Part shown: piece by piece, positions 9,821 to 19,634 of the stretch
Numbering within the stretch: the first letter of the stretch is position 1
Layout: every line of letters starts with the position of its first letter
Origin: Zygophlyctis sp. KS116
Lineage: Eukaryota; Chytridiomycota
Direction: 5' to 3'
Length of the DNA: 30,077 bases
NCBI GenBank assembly: GCA_054661495.1
Contig: BAAFSQ010000109.1
Location: 1-30,077 of the forward strand
Position numbers and translations under genes: made by a program
The notes under the pieces: model-generated
What the model saw: the letters and a program-made list of their open reading frames with translations, nothing else
Databases searched by the model: none
Told to the model about the DNA's origin: nothing

Positions 9821-12185
9821 CTAACACATTGAGTAAGGAATCCCACTGGTCTCTAGTGATTTCCAATTATTCAGATTATCATTGAGACTATCAATCCAAG
9901 GAGAAATAGGTTCGCCAAGAAAATCATAGAGTATGGCAAATGCAGGTAAAACAATCACCTTCAAGAAATCAACTTGCATTCGTGGAATTTCTCCCATTTT
10001 AGAACGATCCATGATTTCAGATGAATATCCAAGTCCCAATTTCTTTTCTTCGTCACCTTGAGCAAAAAACTCTTTATATACATTGTTAGCCACTATTCGG
10101 GTGTCATGGAAGGATTTTGTCATTGAAGAGAGATCACAGCAGGTCATAACTATAGATTTAAGCTAATATTAGTCTTGCGTAAAATTACTAGATGGCAGTG
10201 TTCTGGATTTTTAGGATCATATTTTTTAGATTTTGCGAGTTCAGACGCTCTTTCTCGTTGCTGAAAGTAAAGTGATAGATCAGTTGCCAGAATTGCCTTT
10301 TCCATATATTCAAGGCACTTTCTAAAGTTTGTACTGTCCATTCTATCTAGGATATTCAAGTTTTCATTACTAAGGATTGTAACTGCATGATTAAAGTGAT
10401 GGCGTTCCATTGTAGACGTTGAATAAAATGACTTTTAATTAAATAAAGAAAATTACAGACAGTGCAGTATGCGCAGATTTTTGGAATTGATTATTTGTAC
10501 CACGATGATCGATATCATGATTTAAGGCACCAATAAACATGGAAAATAACTCTAGATCACTAATCATTTTGGTAATATCGGTATGTAAAATAAGCAAAAA
10601 CATTGTATGGGCAACAGATACTGCGTGGCCAAAGTTATGGTATAGAACTGGCCGATAGTTTTTGCGAACGGTTAAAATATAAGGAATTAGCTTCTTTTCT
10701 TCTATCTGAAACTTTTTTGGGTAATCTAATGCTTTAAACATTTCAAAAATCGCTAGAGATAATGCATCCAATGAATAATCAAGAGAATGTGACGCAAAGT
10801 CAATCTTTTTTAGATCTTCAACTGGAAGCGATATCTTTGAAAGATTACTATTAAACGCTTGGATATCATCTTCTTTTGCGGTAGAATGATAGCTCATAAG
10901 CTCCATAGTAACTGAAAGCATTTTACGCTGGGCATTTGTTTCTTCTAATAGTATGGTTTTGTGAAGCGCAAGCCCACAAAATGCTGCAAAGGCTTGAAAA
11001 GTTTCAACATCAGAATCCGAGAAGCTTGTTGTCGAATTTTCTACAACTTTATTGATGAGATTAGCAACAGCCACGATTTCTTTTGATGGCCCAAAAATAG
11101 GAACACTTAACATGGACTTTGTCCGGTATCCAGTAGATATATCTACTTCATTATTAAATCTAGGATCATTATAAGCATCGTCTATTCTAACTATTTTTCC
11201 TGATGATGCTACATATCCTGCTATTCCTTTTGATAGTGGTATTCTGATTATATTTTTTGTGGGTAGATTTGCGTCAAAAATTGAAGAATATAGCTTATCT
11301 AATTAATAAATGGTGTGCTTACCTCATTTCTCTCTTTATCAACAACAAAGATGCTTGCCTTATCGGCGTTCAAGAGATCTCTAGCACGCAAAATAATTTG
11401 CTCTGTTAATCTTGAAAGATCTTCTTGCTGATATAAAGACACGGCAAATTCCAGTAATATTTTTGATTTTTTTAGCTCTATTAATGCCTTTTCTTTTTTT
11501 TCGTTTTCAACTTTGGTCAGCTGAATTGCCGATCTATACAATTCATTATTGGATATAATAATAGCGACAGATTTACAAGCTTGTACAAGACATTGCAGTT
11601 CGTAATCTTCATAAATTGGTCCTGTTCTATTCAGCAAACAAAAAACTCCAACTGGACTGCTGTCTGATGATTTGTCTGAAAATGGAATGGAAAGAATATT
11701 ATCCGGCACGCTCCCCAAATATGAGTCCGATTCCGGATGATACTGATTATCTATTCAATTATTGCTAAATAACTACCATGAGAAGGATTATTCACCAATA
11801 TCGTTTCATTGAGAGATGCCGATCTTCCTACTATTCCCTGTGATATTTTTACAGGAATTTGAGACTCCCATCGTAAATCACAAATAATTTCCAATTCGCT
11901 ATTGTCGCGATTTAGGACGAAAACAGCACACTTGTCAACGTTGAATAGTTGAGAGACTTGACTACAAAAAGAATCCAATTTTATTGGTAAGTCATGACCT
12001 TGGATGATGAATGACTGCAAAAGATAAGATAGCATAGATTCCATCTTTGTCGCATTTGAATGATCTACATCCGGACACGTCCTAAAGCCATGATTAGATA
12101 CTTCGATATCCCTTAATATCTTTACAGACTCCTCTGTATGATCTTTTAGCCACTTCCTGACCTCGGTTTCTGTTCTAGTACGCAT
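9821..12185 (-). CDS. GAF-domain cyclic nucleotide phosphodiesterase (PDE class I)
   Basis: Hydrolyses cAMP and/or cGMP, with regulation by ligand binding to its GAF domains. Exons are 12185-11774, 11750-11323, 11293-10457, 10431-10189 and 10162-9821; introns 23, 29, 25 and 26 nt; product 753 aa. GAF-A spans about residues 60-200 (VDKCAVFVLNRD, SQGIVGRSA). GAF-B spans about 240-370 (ADKASIFVVD, KGIAGYVASSG, NDPRFNNEVD, then an NKFDE-like N-K...F...D-E motif). A coiled segment joins them. The catalytic domain holds HNFGH (His499/503), NHDIDHRGTNN (His539-Asp540), STMERHHFNHAV, LATDLSLYF, CCDLSSMTK (Asp650) and the purine-binding Gln in PRMQVDFL, so all metal ligands are in place. The architecture is that of animal PDE2/5/6/11. 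Nucleotide preference cannot be told by eye. The start is the first ATG of the open frame. Confidence 0.93.
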
Positions 12186-12378
12186 CGGAATTTAAAGGGA
12201 GACCGTGGGTAATTATACAACTCCCCAGTAACCACGGCCCAGTCTCTCTTTCTCTATGAGACTCCCATACAAAGAATATTCAACTTTATGATTTTAATGG
12301 CGGCTATTATATTTTTACTATGAGATTAATACTTAATTTTAATTAAAGAAAAACTATTATTTATTGTATCACAACACA
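12186..12378. other. Spacer upstream of the phosphodiesterase, with a stem-loop
   Basis: This spacer marks the switch from dense genes to transposon relics. At 12199-12246 it contains an imperfect stem: GAGAC (12199-12203) with GTCTC (12242-12246), and CGTGG (12204-12208) with CCACG (12232-12236), with a small bulge. It is GC-richer than its surroundings and lies just 5' of the phosphodiesterase start, so it may be part of the 5' UTR or promoter. It does not match a tRNA or 5S rRNA. The rest is AT-rich. Confidence 0.35.
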
Positions 12379-12640
12379 CTATAACAGATAATTTTTGACT
12401 CCATAGTACAGATTGTACAAGTAAATGACATCCAATTCAGACTTTCTACCGGTAGTTGGCTTCAGGTGATATTGGCGAGGAACATTAAATTGATAATCAC
12501 AATTTTCAAACCAATAATCTGCGGTAGTTTTAGTAATGCAGTACAGTTGGTTTGAATAAGGATTGTTTGTTTTAATCATCACACGGGCCAAATGAAGCAA
12601 ATCACAATAAGAGTGCAGATGTGCCACATCACTGAACTTT
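12379..12640 (-). CDS. Unrecognised ORF fragment
   Basis: A continuous frame of more than 80 codons containing HLHSYCDLLHLARVMIKTNN, ADYWFENCDYQFNVPRQYHL and TTGRKSELDVIYLYNLYYG. Codon use and the ordered hydrophobic pattern suggest it was once coding. I do not recognise it. It lies beyond the point where the hAT-like frame can be followed, so it may be the distal part of that element, a gene the element inserted next to, or another transposon's protein. There is no clear start. Confidence 0.3.
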
Positions 12641-12789
12641 CCAAAGGAGTCTTTTAAGAGCTTGTTTTTAAAAAACCTAACCCTTAAATTTGATACATTG
12701 AAAAGTGTGTGGAGTCATTGATTTTCTATAATCAGTCAAAATAAGTCTAAAGTTAGTATTAATCGAAACTTACATTGAGTACTAGCATC

Positions 12790-13793
12790 TTTTGCTAAGT
12801 GATGAGCCATTGAGGGATGAGCCTTGATTATCATCAAAAATTGATAATTCCGGGTCCTGCAATTTTAAAGTTATATCGTTAAATTCATTCATCATCATCC
12901 ATTTTTTAATATATTCTTCAAGTCTGAAGTACCGTTCCATCATCCTATATTTTGAAGTCCATGTTCTAAGTCAGTAAGTTGTCTTAGCCTTCCAGCCTTC
13001 TTAACAATTGACAAGAGTATCATTATTTGATTAACATTAACCATAATCTTTTGATTCGGTTCAAGATATTTCTGCACAGCAAGATTAAATCTGTGACTTG
13101 CACAGCCAATAAAAGGAACACCTAGCAAATCTGCAGTTGAAGGATTGGTGTTGATGTTATCGGCAACCGAGAAAAGAATATCTTCTTTCTTTCTGCAAAC
13201 ATTTTCCACTACATCTACAATAAAATCTGCTTGAGTTTGAGCAGTGAAACTGGTTTCATCATAAAGGAGGGGTTATAGAAATCTTTGATAGTTTTTACCA
13301 TCCTTTGCATAAACTGCATAGACGTTCTCCCTTCCGTCCAGCTATCTATAACTAAACGAAATTGATTTGGAAATTCTTCCTTTAACTGTTCATCAATACG
13401 AGCTTCGACCAATTTCAAATATTTGTTGAATGTATCTACTGAAATCGATTCAAGATTGGAATATTCTCTAAAAGTTTTCTTTTCTAAGGTAGAAATTGGA
13501 AGGTTATCATCAGTGACAATCCAATCCAACCATGAGTGCAACTGTAAGACCTTTGGATTTACAATAAAGAAATTAGATTTCCCTTTCAGCGTTTTTGGAT
13601 TATTTCTTTTAAAGTCATTGTAGAGCTGCTCCCAATCATCATGTTCTTCCCTTATATGAGACATTAGGTTTGTATATCCAGCATTTTTTTGTTTTTTTCG
13701 AGTTGTGCCACAGCAACACTGAAAAACTTCATCCGAACCAGACTCATTAATCTTTGTGAAAAATAGGTCACAAATCTCTTTAGTAGCGGACTA
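12790..13793 (-). pseudogene. hAT-family transposase relic
   Basis: Degraded transposase of a hAT DNA transposon. It opens after a TTTAG at about 13794 with a BED-like zinc finger (CCCGTTRKKQKNAGYTN, then MSHIREEH, giving the Cys and His ligands). Then come RLVIDSWTEGRTS and, in another frame after a one-base shift near 13270, QADFIVDVVENVCRKK and SVADNINTNPSTADLLG, GCASHRFNLAVQKYL, which is the hAT RNase H-like core. The usual TRWSST segment is lost after about 12955; RMMERYFRLEEYIKKW continues in yet another frame. The C-terminal dimerisation domain was not found and no terminal repeats were seen. It is dead and probably old. A domesticated gene is unlikely given the shifts. Confidence 0.75.
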
Positions 13794-13865
13794 AAAAAAA
13801 TATTGAAAAAAATATTGTAAAATTATTGACCGTAATCCCAATACTTATTGCTGAAAATCAGTGTA

Positions 13866-16624
13866 AACATACAAACACCATAACTCCTTATGAATGTTTT
13901 ACAAAACACAACCCAGAATTGACTATTTCCGTAACTTTGGCTGTAAAGCGTTCTACCATATACATAAGGAACCGAGAAAAGACCAATATAATTTGAGGTC
14001 ACAAATAGGCAGAATGGTTGGCTATTCTGAAAATTCAAATACATATAAAATTTGGAATGGCAGGAAAATCATTGAAACTAAAGACGTTTTGTTTGATGAA
14101 GATAGTTATCAATTTAAATATTCAGATCATGTACCGAATGAAATCGAATCATCTCATAATGAAATTGAAGATACTGAACATGACAGCATTTACATAAACG
14201 TTCCAAATGAATCGGCTATTATTCCAACAACACCTGCAAGCTCTACACTTATGAATATATCAACTCCTGGTCAAACTGTTCCAGGAGAACAATCATCATA
14301 TTTTACGGGTGTTCCAGTGAACACAATCAATGACTCAAACATTGAAAACATTGATTTACATCAACTACCGTTCTATTTTTCAAGCATTCTTGATGAAGCA
14401 ATTAGAAACTCCACTAGTTCCTCTAATTTTTATACAAGCAGCGAACCCGCAGCAACAAATGAAAACGAGGATTTAATCAATTTACGATTGACTACACGTA
14501 GAGATACTGGCCTCAATGGACCTGCTTGGCAAAATATGCCCCCACTGAACACAAATGCAAGAATCACCCGCGCCCAAGCGAGATTTTTAGCTTCCCAACT
14601 ACTTCAACAAAGAGAAAACAATAATGAACAAACAAAATATACATTTGAGTCGTTAATTAATGATGCAGTACACTTTGTAGATACTATCCCCAGTAACTAT
14701 CAAGCAATGCTTCGATCTTCAGACGCATCACACTGGAGCGGAGCAATTGCAAGAGAATATGAAGCATTACCGCAGTCTTAATGCCTTACAATTGATAGAT
14801 AAATCAAAGCTACCAAAAGGGACAATCATCTATAAAACACGTTTCGTTTTCACAAGAAAGCCACCACCTGTTCTATATAAAGCAAGACTATGTTTGCGAG
14901 GCGATATAGAAAAGAAAAATATTTAACTACCACTAGAGGACACGTTCTCAACGGTGGTACGCTCTGAGAATTTAAAACTACTATTATCCCTATTCCTAAC
15001 TCTTAAATGGAAATTTGTTACAGTAGATATTTCAACTGCTTTCCTAAACGCCAAATAGAATAGATATTCCAGAAGAACATCCAGACCAAGACAAAAGTAA
15101 ACAATACTGTTTCAAGGTTACACGTGCATTATATGGCACAATCGATGCACCAAAGTTGTGGAATGATGAGTTGTCCAATACTCTCATTGAAATGGGTTAT
15201 TCACGTTTAAAATCTGATTGGAATATCTTTACAAAACAAAAGCAACAAAACCCATTATCTATAATTGCTTTTCACGTTGATGATGGCATTATTTCTGCTT
15301 CTGATAGCCACATACTAAATAAACTTGTTACACAATTAAAGGCAAAATACAAAGTAAAAGTTCATGATGGAAAATCAGATTATTTGAAGATACAATTTAA
15401 TCAAGTGGGTAACTATATCTATATGCATCAACATGACTATATAACTGAGGCTGCACAAAAATGTGGAGTTATTGATGCCAAACCAGTTTCAGTACCCATG
15501 GATCCTGGCTTTGTTCCAGACCTGAACCAAATGACACACCATTTGCAAACAACACTGTATATCGTTCCTTTAAAGGATGTTTGCTACACATATCCAGGCA
15601 AACACGTCCAGATATTCTACTAGCGGTAAATATACTATCAGCTTACCTATTACATCCTATGGAAAGACATTGGAAAGCTGCCAAACGAATCCTTATCTAT
15701 TTATATCATACGAGACATGAGTCTTTAAGACTTGGTCCATCAGACAATAAAAATTTAACCGCTTACTCGGATTCTACCTGGGCAGATGATCCAGAAACTC
15801 GCCTCTCCCGCACAGGGGGAGTACTTTTTTATAACGGCACATTCTTATCCGCTCATTCTCACCAACAGAGATCTATCTCACTGTCAGCAACTCAAGCTGA
15901 ATACCAAGCACTATCTAGTGCAGTCCAAGACATATTATATTTTAGGACCCTGCTTCAAGAGGTAGGTTATGGCGAGAAAATTCCTACACCTTTGATGTGT
16001 GACAATCAAGGTGCTTTATATTTAGCCGTATCTACTTAAAATCACCCTAAAACAAAACACATTGCAATCAGGTATCACTTTATAAGAGACAATATTCACA
16101 AAGATGAAGTCCAACTAAAATATGTTCCTACTTTAAATCAGATTTCAGATATATTTACTAAACCACTTCCTCCTCAGTTATTTCTCAAGTTCAAGGTATT
16201 CATAAATGGAGAAGTGAAATTAAAGACACTGAAGTAGTGTCGAATGCATCTAACAAACAAATAAGATTCAATATTCCGTTCGAACAAAGAGCTGTAAGGA
16301 AAGATTTCAATATATTACAAAATGTAATTGAACGAACAGGTTACAATCATATTACAAACAACGTTATAACACACTACTATATTCTATAATCTATACTATC
16401 GGAATATAGGAATTTAAACGCGTCGAATTTTCCGGACATACTCACGCATTATTTGTTGGATAGGGGGAGTGACAGAATCTGATCAATTCTTCTCATATTC
16501 TTATGTTATCCAACAAACCTCATACTAATTCTATTATTAGAATTCTATTATTAGCCATACTATTTTTAGACTGCTGTACAAAAGCTGTCATTCTATAAAT
16601 AGATTTATCTCATTTATTTTAACA
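13866..16624 (+). mobile_element. Ty1/Copia retrotransposon, 5'-truncated fossil (Copia-1)
   Basis: Coding remains run in the order integrase C-terminal part (PYECF, then FGCKAFYHIHKEP), acidic linker, reverse transcriptase and RNase H (LLHPMERHWKAAKRI, AYSDSTWADDPETR, DIFTKPLPPQL). A purine-rich tract GGGGGAG lies at 16463-16469, followed by a 3' LTR. No gag, protease or 5' LTR was found. The element is clearly broken, with several interruptions (about five or more), and looks older than Copia-2. The strand is shared by all its parts. Confidence 0.85.
16470..16624 (+). repeat. 3' LTR of Copia-1
   Basis: It begins TGACAGAATCTGATCAATTC directly after the polypurine tract and ends ...TTTTAACA, giving TG...CA ends and about 155 bp. 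It carries a TATAAATAGA box-like motif near 16594. Its first 20 bases recur, inverted, at the outer end of the LTR near 26,056, so the two elements belong to related families. The exact 3' limit is inferred from the CA dinucleotide. Confidence 0.6.
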
Positions 16625-16635
16625 TCTTTTTAATT

Positions 16636-17640
16636 CTATTAATTGCCATCCTTTCTTTCTTTTCTTCTTCTATGGCTCGACGGAGTAAGATTAAGTCTTT
16701 TACATATTAATTCCCAATTAACGTTTGATGCAGCCATCCCAGTATAAGCACCAACTAATAAATTGCCTGTTTCATCTTTAGAATTAATTAATTCACGGCA
16801 AGAATTCAGCACTTTAGATTTTCCAGTCCCCGCTGGTTCAATTACTATTAAATTAATACTATTTCCGTTTTCTGTAGCATTTTTGAATATTTCATATGCA
16901 AATGTCTGTTCAGGATTATTAGACATTTCCAATTCATAATCTTGCACTATTTGTAATTGGTTAAGATTTTCAGAATATTCCCAAACTTCATATTTTTCTT
17001 ACATTTCGTCAGCAATTTGTACATCACCTAAGGGATCTATAAAATACGTAGGTAAATTATTGAAATGTTGACTGATCAAACATGTGTTTTGCTTAACAAG
17101 TACGACGTGTGTGACATATATTCGCGATGTTTTTCCATAAAATTATATCCCTGAAGTCCTTTGGATATGCCAGTATTTGGGCGACCTTTCCTAATTTTCC
17201 AAGTTTTCTGATCGATAAGGATTATCTTCCCACATTACAGATGCTGTAACTAAAGAGGTATTCCCATTTTTGTCCGAATTTCTTTTGAGTTCAACGGTCG
17301 GGTTTCTATAACTTCTTTATACTAGATCATAAGCTTTGAATTACCTTAATCGACATGGATCTTAAATCAATTCCATAATTATTACATATTGCATCTTGGA
17401 TTGATATTTTGCGTTCATTATTGATCGAATTTACCAAGCGCATCAACTTTAACACTATTTTTTGTAATGCATTAGCTACAATTAAATGTAGCTGTCAAAA
17501 TCTCCTTTATTTACATATTTAACTAAATATCTGATGACAGCATCATACGAATACACAGCTTGTGTATCATTATTTGCCTTCCAATTCCGAAGAATAAATT
17601 CTTTTAATAGTATTCAAATCATATTTCATTTTTTAAAAAC
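16636..17640 (-). pseudogene. Helitron relic (Rep/PIF1-like helicase transposase)
   Basis: Minus-strand pieces of a rolling-circle Helitron protein. Near 17550-17500: NDTQAVYSYDAVIRYLVKYVNKGDF, matching the end of the Helitron-like N domain (longer run abbreviated: AVIRYLVKYVNKGDF is the diagnostic part). Then RLVNSINNERKISIQDAIC near 17400. Then a PIF1-type helicase start at about 16930-16740: NPEQTFAYEIF, Walker A as EPAGTGKS, and AYTGMAASN. The frame is cut by stops (for example after IADEM near 17000) and shifts, and the rest of the helicase after AASN is missing. No Helitron ends (TC...CTRR with hairpin) were located. It is old and dead. The Copia-1 LTR adjoins it. Confidence 0.65.
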
Positions 17641-18006
17641 CATTCATGATCTACTATATCATTATTGATAGTCTCCCAGTGGGATTATTGACTAGAAAAC
17701 TACAATACTCTGTTATTAGATGTCAACTAGTATATTACAATAAATAGGTTTTTTGATAATTATGAATAAGTTGTACAGTTCAATAATTGACAATTAAGTG
17801 TTTACCTATTCAGTGATTTTTTAATTTCTATTTTTAGATTGAAACGCCATCCTTGGGTGTTCTATTTAAATATTTCGTCGTTGACTGATTTGAAACACCC
17901 CTATAAAAACATATGGTAAAACGAAACAGAAATTCCAAACAATTGTTGCCACTCAGACTTCAGCTGGATTTTCATGGTACAAACCCTTTGGACTATAGTT
18001 TAAATT
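17641..18006. other. AT-rich stretch without recognisable gene
   Basis: Very AT-rich, with no open frame of note on either strand and no terminal repeats found. It lies between the Helitron relic and an unrecognised ORF. Confidence 0.5.
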
Positions 18007-18012
18007 TTGGCC

Positions 18013-18336
18013 ATGACAAGGATCACAGCCTCTTTAACAGTTGTTGGAACTCTAGGTCTGGTGGAAGGTGACAAGTGGAATGGTTACCTTCATCTTACTG
18101 GGTGGGATCCCAATCTTGGGGAAAACACGTTTTGGGACTCTCAAATATCTGGAATTAAAGAATATGTTTCTGCCTTCCCAGCAGTAAACGCTTTGACTAA
18201 CCAAATCAGCCAATATTTTAATGATTATTACATCCTATTCAAAAGAAATTTGAAACCAACAAACATGAAAAATCTGTTCCTGTGGCGGTATTGGATAGCG
18301 AAAATACTTATCTTACAGGAGATTATTTGGAACTAA
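18013..18336 (+). CDS. Unrecognised ORF
   Basis: An open frame from ATG 18013 with about 107 codons. The N-terminal two thirds looks like a real protein: mixed beta-type pattern with GLVEGDKWNGYLHLTGWDP and FWDSQISGIKEYV, rich in Trp, Tyr and Gly. The C-terminal third loses that character. It matches no family I can name and shares nothing with the transposons around it. It may be a remnant of a mobile or foreign element or a decayed gene. No introns like those of the host genes were found. Confidence 0.3.
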   Translation: MTRITASLTVVGTLGLVEGDKWNGYLHLTGWDPNLGENTFWDSQISGIKEYVSAFPAVNALTNQISQYFNDYYILFKRNLKPTNMKNLFLWRYWIAKILILQEIIWN

Positions 18337-18379
18337 TTTCTCCTGGTGACTTAGTTTTTGTTCAATTTTTTCCTTACGC

Positions 18380-18820
18380 CTATAGCCTCAAGGAATATAA
18401 TGGAAAGCTAATTGAAGCAGATATTACAGTGTTTCCTTTATTTTGATTTATCTCGATCAGTCCCACATTTGGATTATATGTTCCTTTTAATATAATCTTA
18501 TCATTTGATGTTACTGAAAGTTCTTTATCCTTGATGCGTTGAGTAAATCCAAGATTCATGAATTGAATCCCTGATAAAAGATTATGATGAAATTGAGGTA
18601 TCCATATTACATTCTTGAGTTTTAGTTGACCGATTGTAACTTCTCCACTTCCTTTTGCATTCACTACTTCATTAGAAGCTGTTTTGACCAGACCATTATA
18701 CGGCCTAAGTTTTTCAGGTTTATCTTTGAAATATGATGTAGGAGTGCATCCTGTATCAAAGTAAACAGGGGACCCGTGAGAACTATAAAAAGAATAAAAA
18801 GAAGCATGATCTTTATTAGA
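18380..18820 (-). mobile_element. Copia fragment (protease region)
   Basis: Minus-strand remnant with an aspartic-protease start (DSGCTPT) and the following Copia pattern GSGEVTIGQLKLKNVIW, then IPQFHHNLLSGIQFMNLGF. It is a short isolated fossil with no LTR found and nothing of integrase or reverse transcriptase attached. It is broken. Confidence 0.65.
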
Positions 18821-19492
18821 ATCATGTGAGTCTTAGCTCATTAAGAATTTTATTAGATGAATAGCTTTCGAACTGCCACTCCAGTCAGACCAAAGTTTGC
18901 TTTCGCAGTAGAGGTCTGAAGAGGAGCCTCGACTTCAGTCTTTCCAGGGAAACAATTTTTATCTATCCACCTAATGGTTTCAAAGAGTCGAAACTCTTGA
19001 GAGCCGAAGCCCATATACATCTCTATATCTAACCATTAGCAATAGGATTCCAATTCCAGAACCCGGTTTTTTTTATTCCATGCCTCATCTCCCGAGGGTG
19101 CTTTACAAATTTATAAATCAGCCTTTAATTCATGTCCACCAGGAGCCTAAAAATTATACCATATCACCTGAACAATATGTTAAAACGATATGAGCGAAAA
19201 ATTATCAGCTCCATCACAGTAACCCTTAGTCAATCGTCCATCGACAAATCATTTTTGGTTTCCCATTTTTACGCGTTGTGCCTGATTACCCTGAGCATTT
19301 AATTAATTTAGTTAGTAAATTTATATATTTTAAGCTTTAAAAATCTATTCCTGGATTAAAATAATTTTTTTTCAGGAACGCGTTAGTCACCACAGTCTCA
19401 GTGAAGAAATAATTTTTTATTGCGGATAAATTTGAAATAATTTTTTTTAGTCACGGATAAATATTAGTTCAGTCTATCATATATCAGGTGAA
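18821..19492. other. Stretch without recognisable gene
   Basis: Contains direct oligo-T runs and repeated short phrases near 19400-19460 (AATAATTTTTT with CACGGATAAAT or GCGGATAAATTT). No reliable coding region was found. The target site of Copia-2 forms its right edge. Confidence 0.4.
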
Positions 19493-19634
19493 TGTTGGAA
19501 TTCAAGCTCAGTAGGGTAGTAGTTTAGGGTCACTGTGCCATCTCTTGTAACCTTAGGGTCTTTTCTTCATCTATTTGACTAAGAATCTTTAGGTAAAGAA
19601 ATCTATTTGACTAAGACTCTTTAGTATTTTGACA
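19493..19634 (+). repeat. 5' LTR of Copia-2
   Basis: 142 bp with TG...CA ends, beginning TGTTGGAATTCAAGC and ending TATTTTGACA. It contains an internal duplication of the phrase CTATTTGACTAAGA...CTTTAG. It is about 94% identical to the 3' copy by eye. Confidence 0.9.

Noticed and set aside
12197-12250. tRNA or 5S rRNA gene
   Set aside because: GGGAGACC looked like a 5S internal control piece, but no full cloverleaf, A/B boxes or 5S length could be found.
13823-14044. Minus-strand open frame
   Set aside because: Antisense to the Copia-1 integrase tail.
19400-19470. Possible CRISPR-like or tandem repeat
   Set aside because: Only two imperfect copies of a short AT-rich phrase, without regular spacers.
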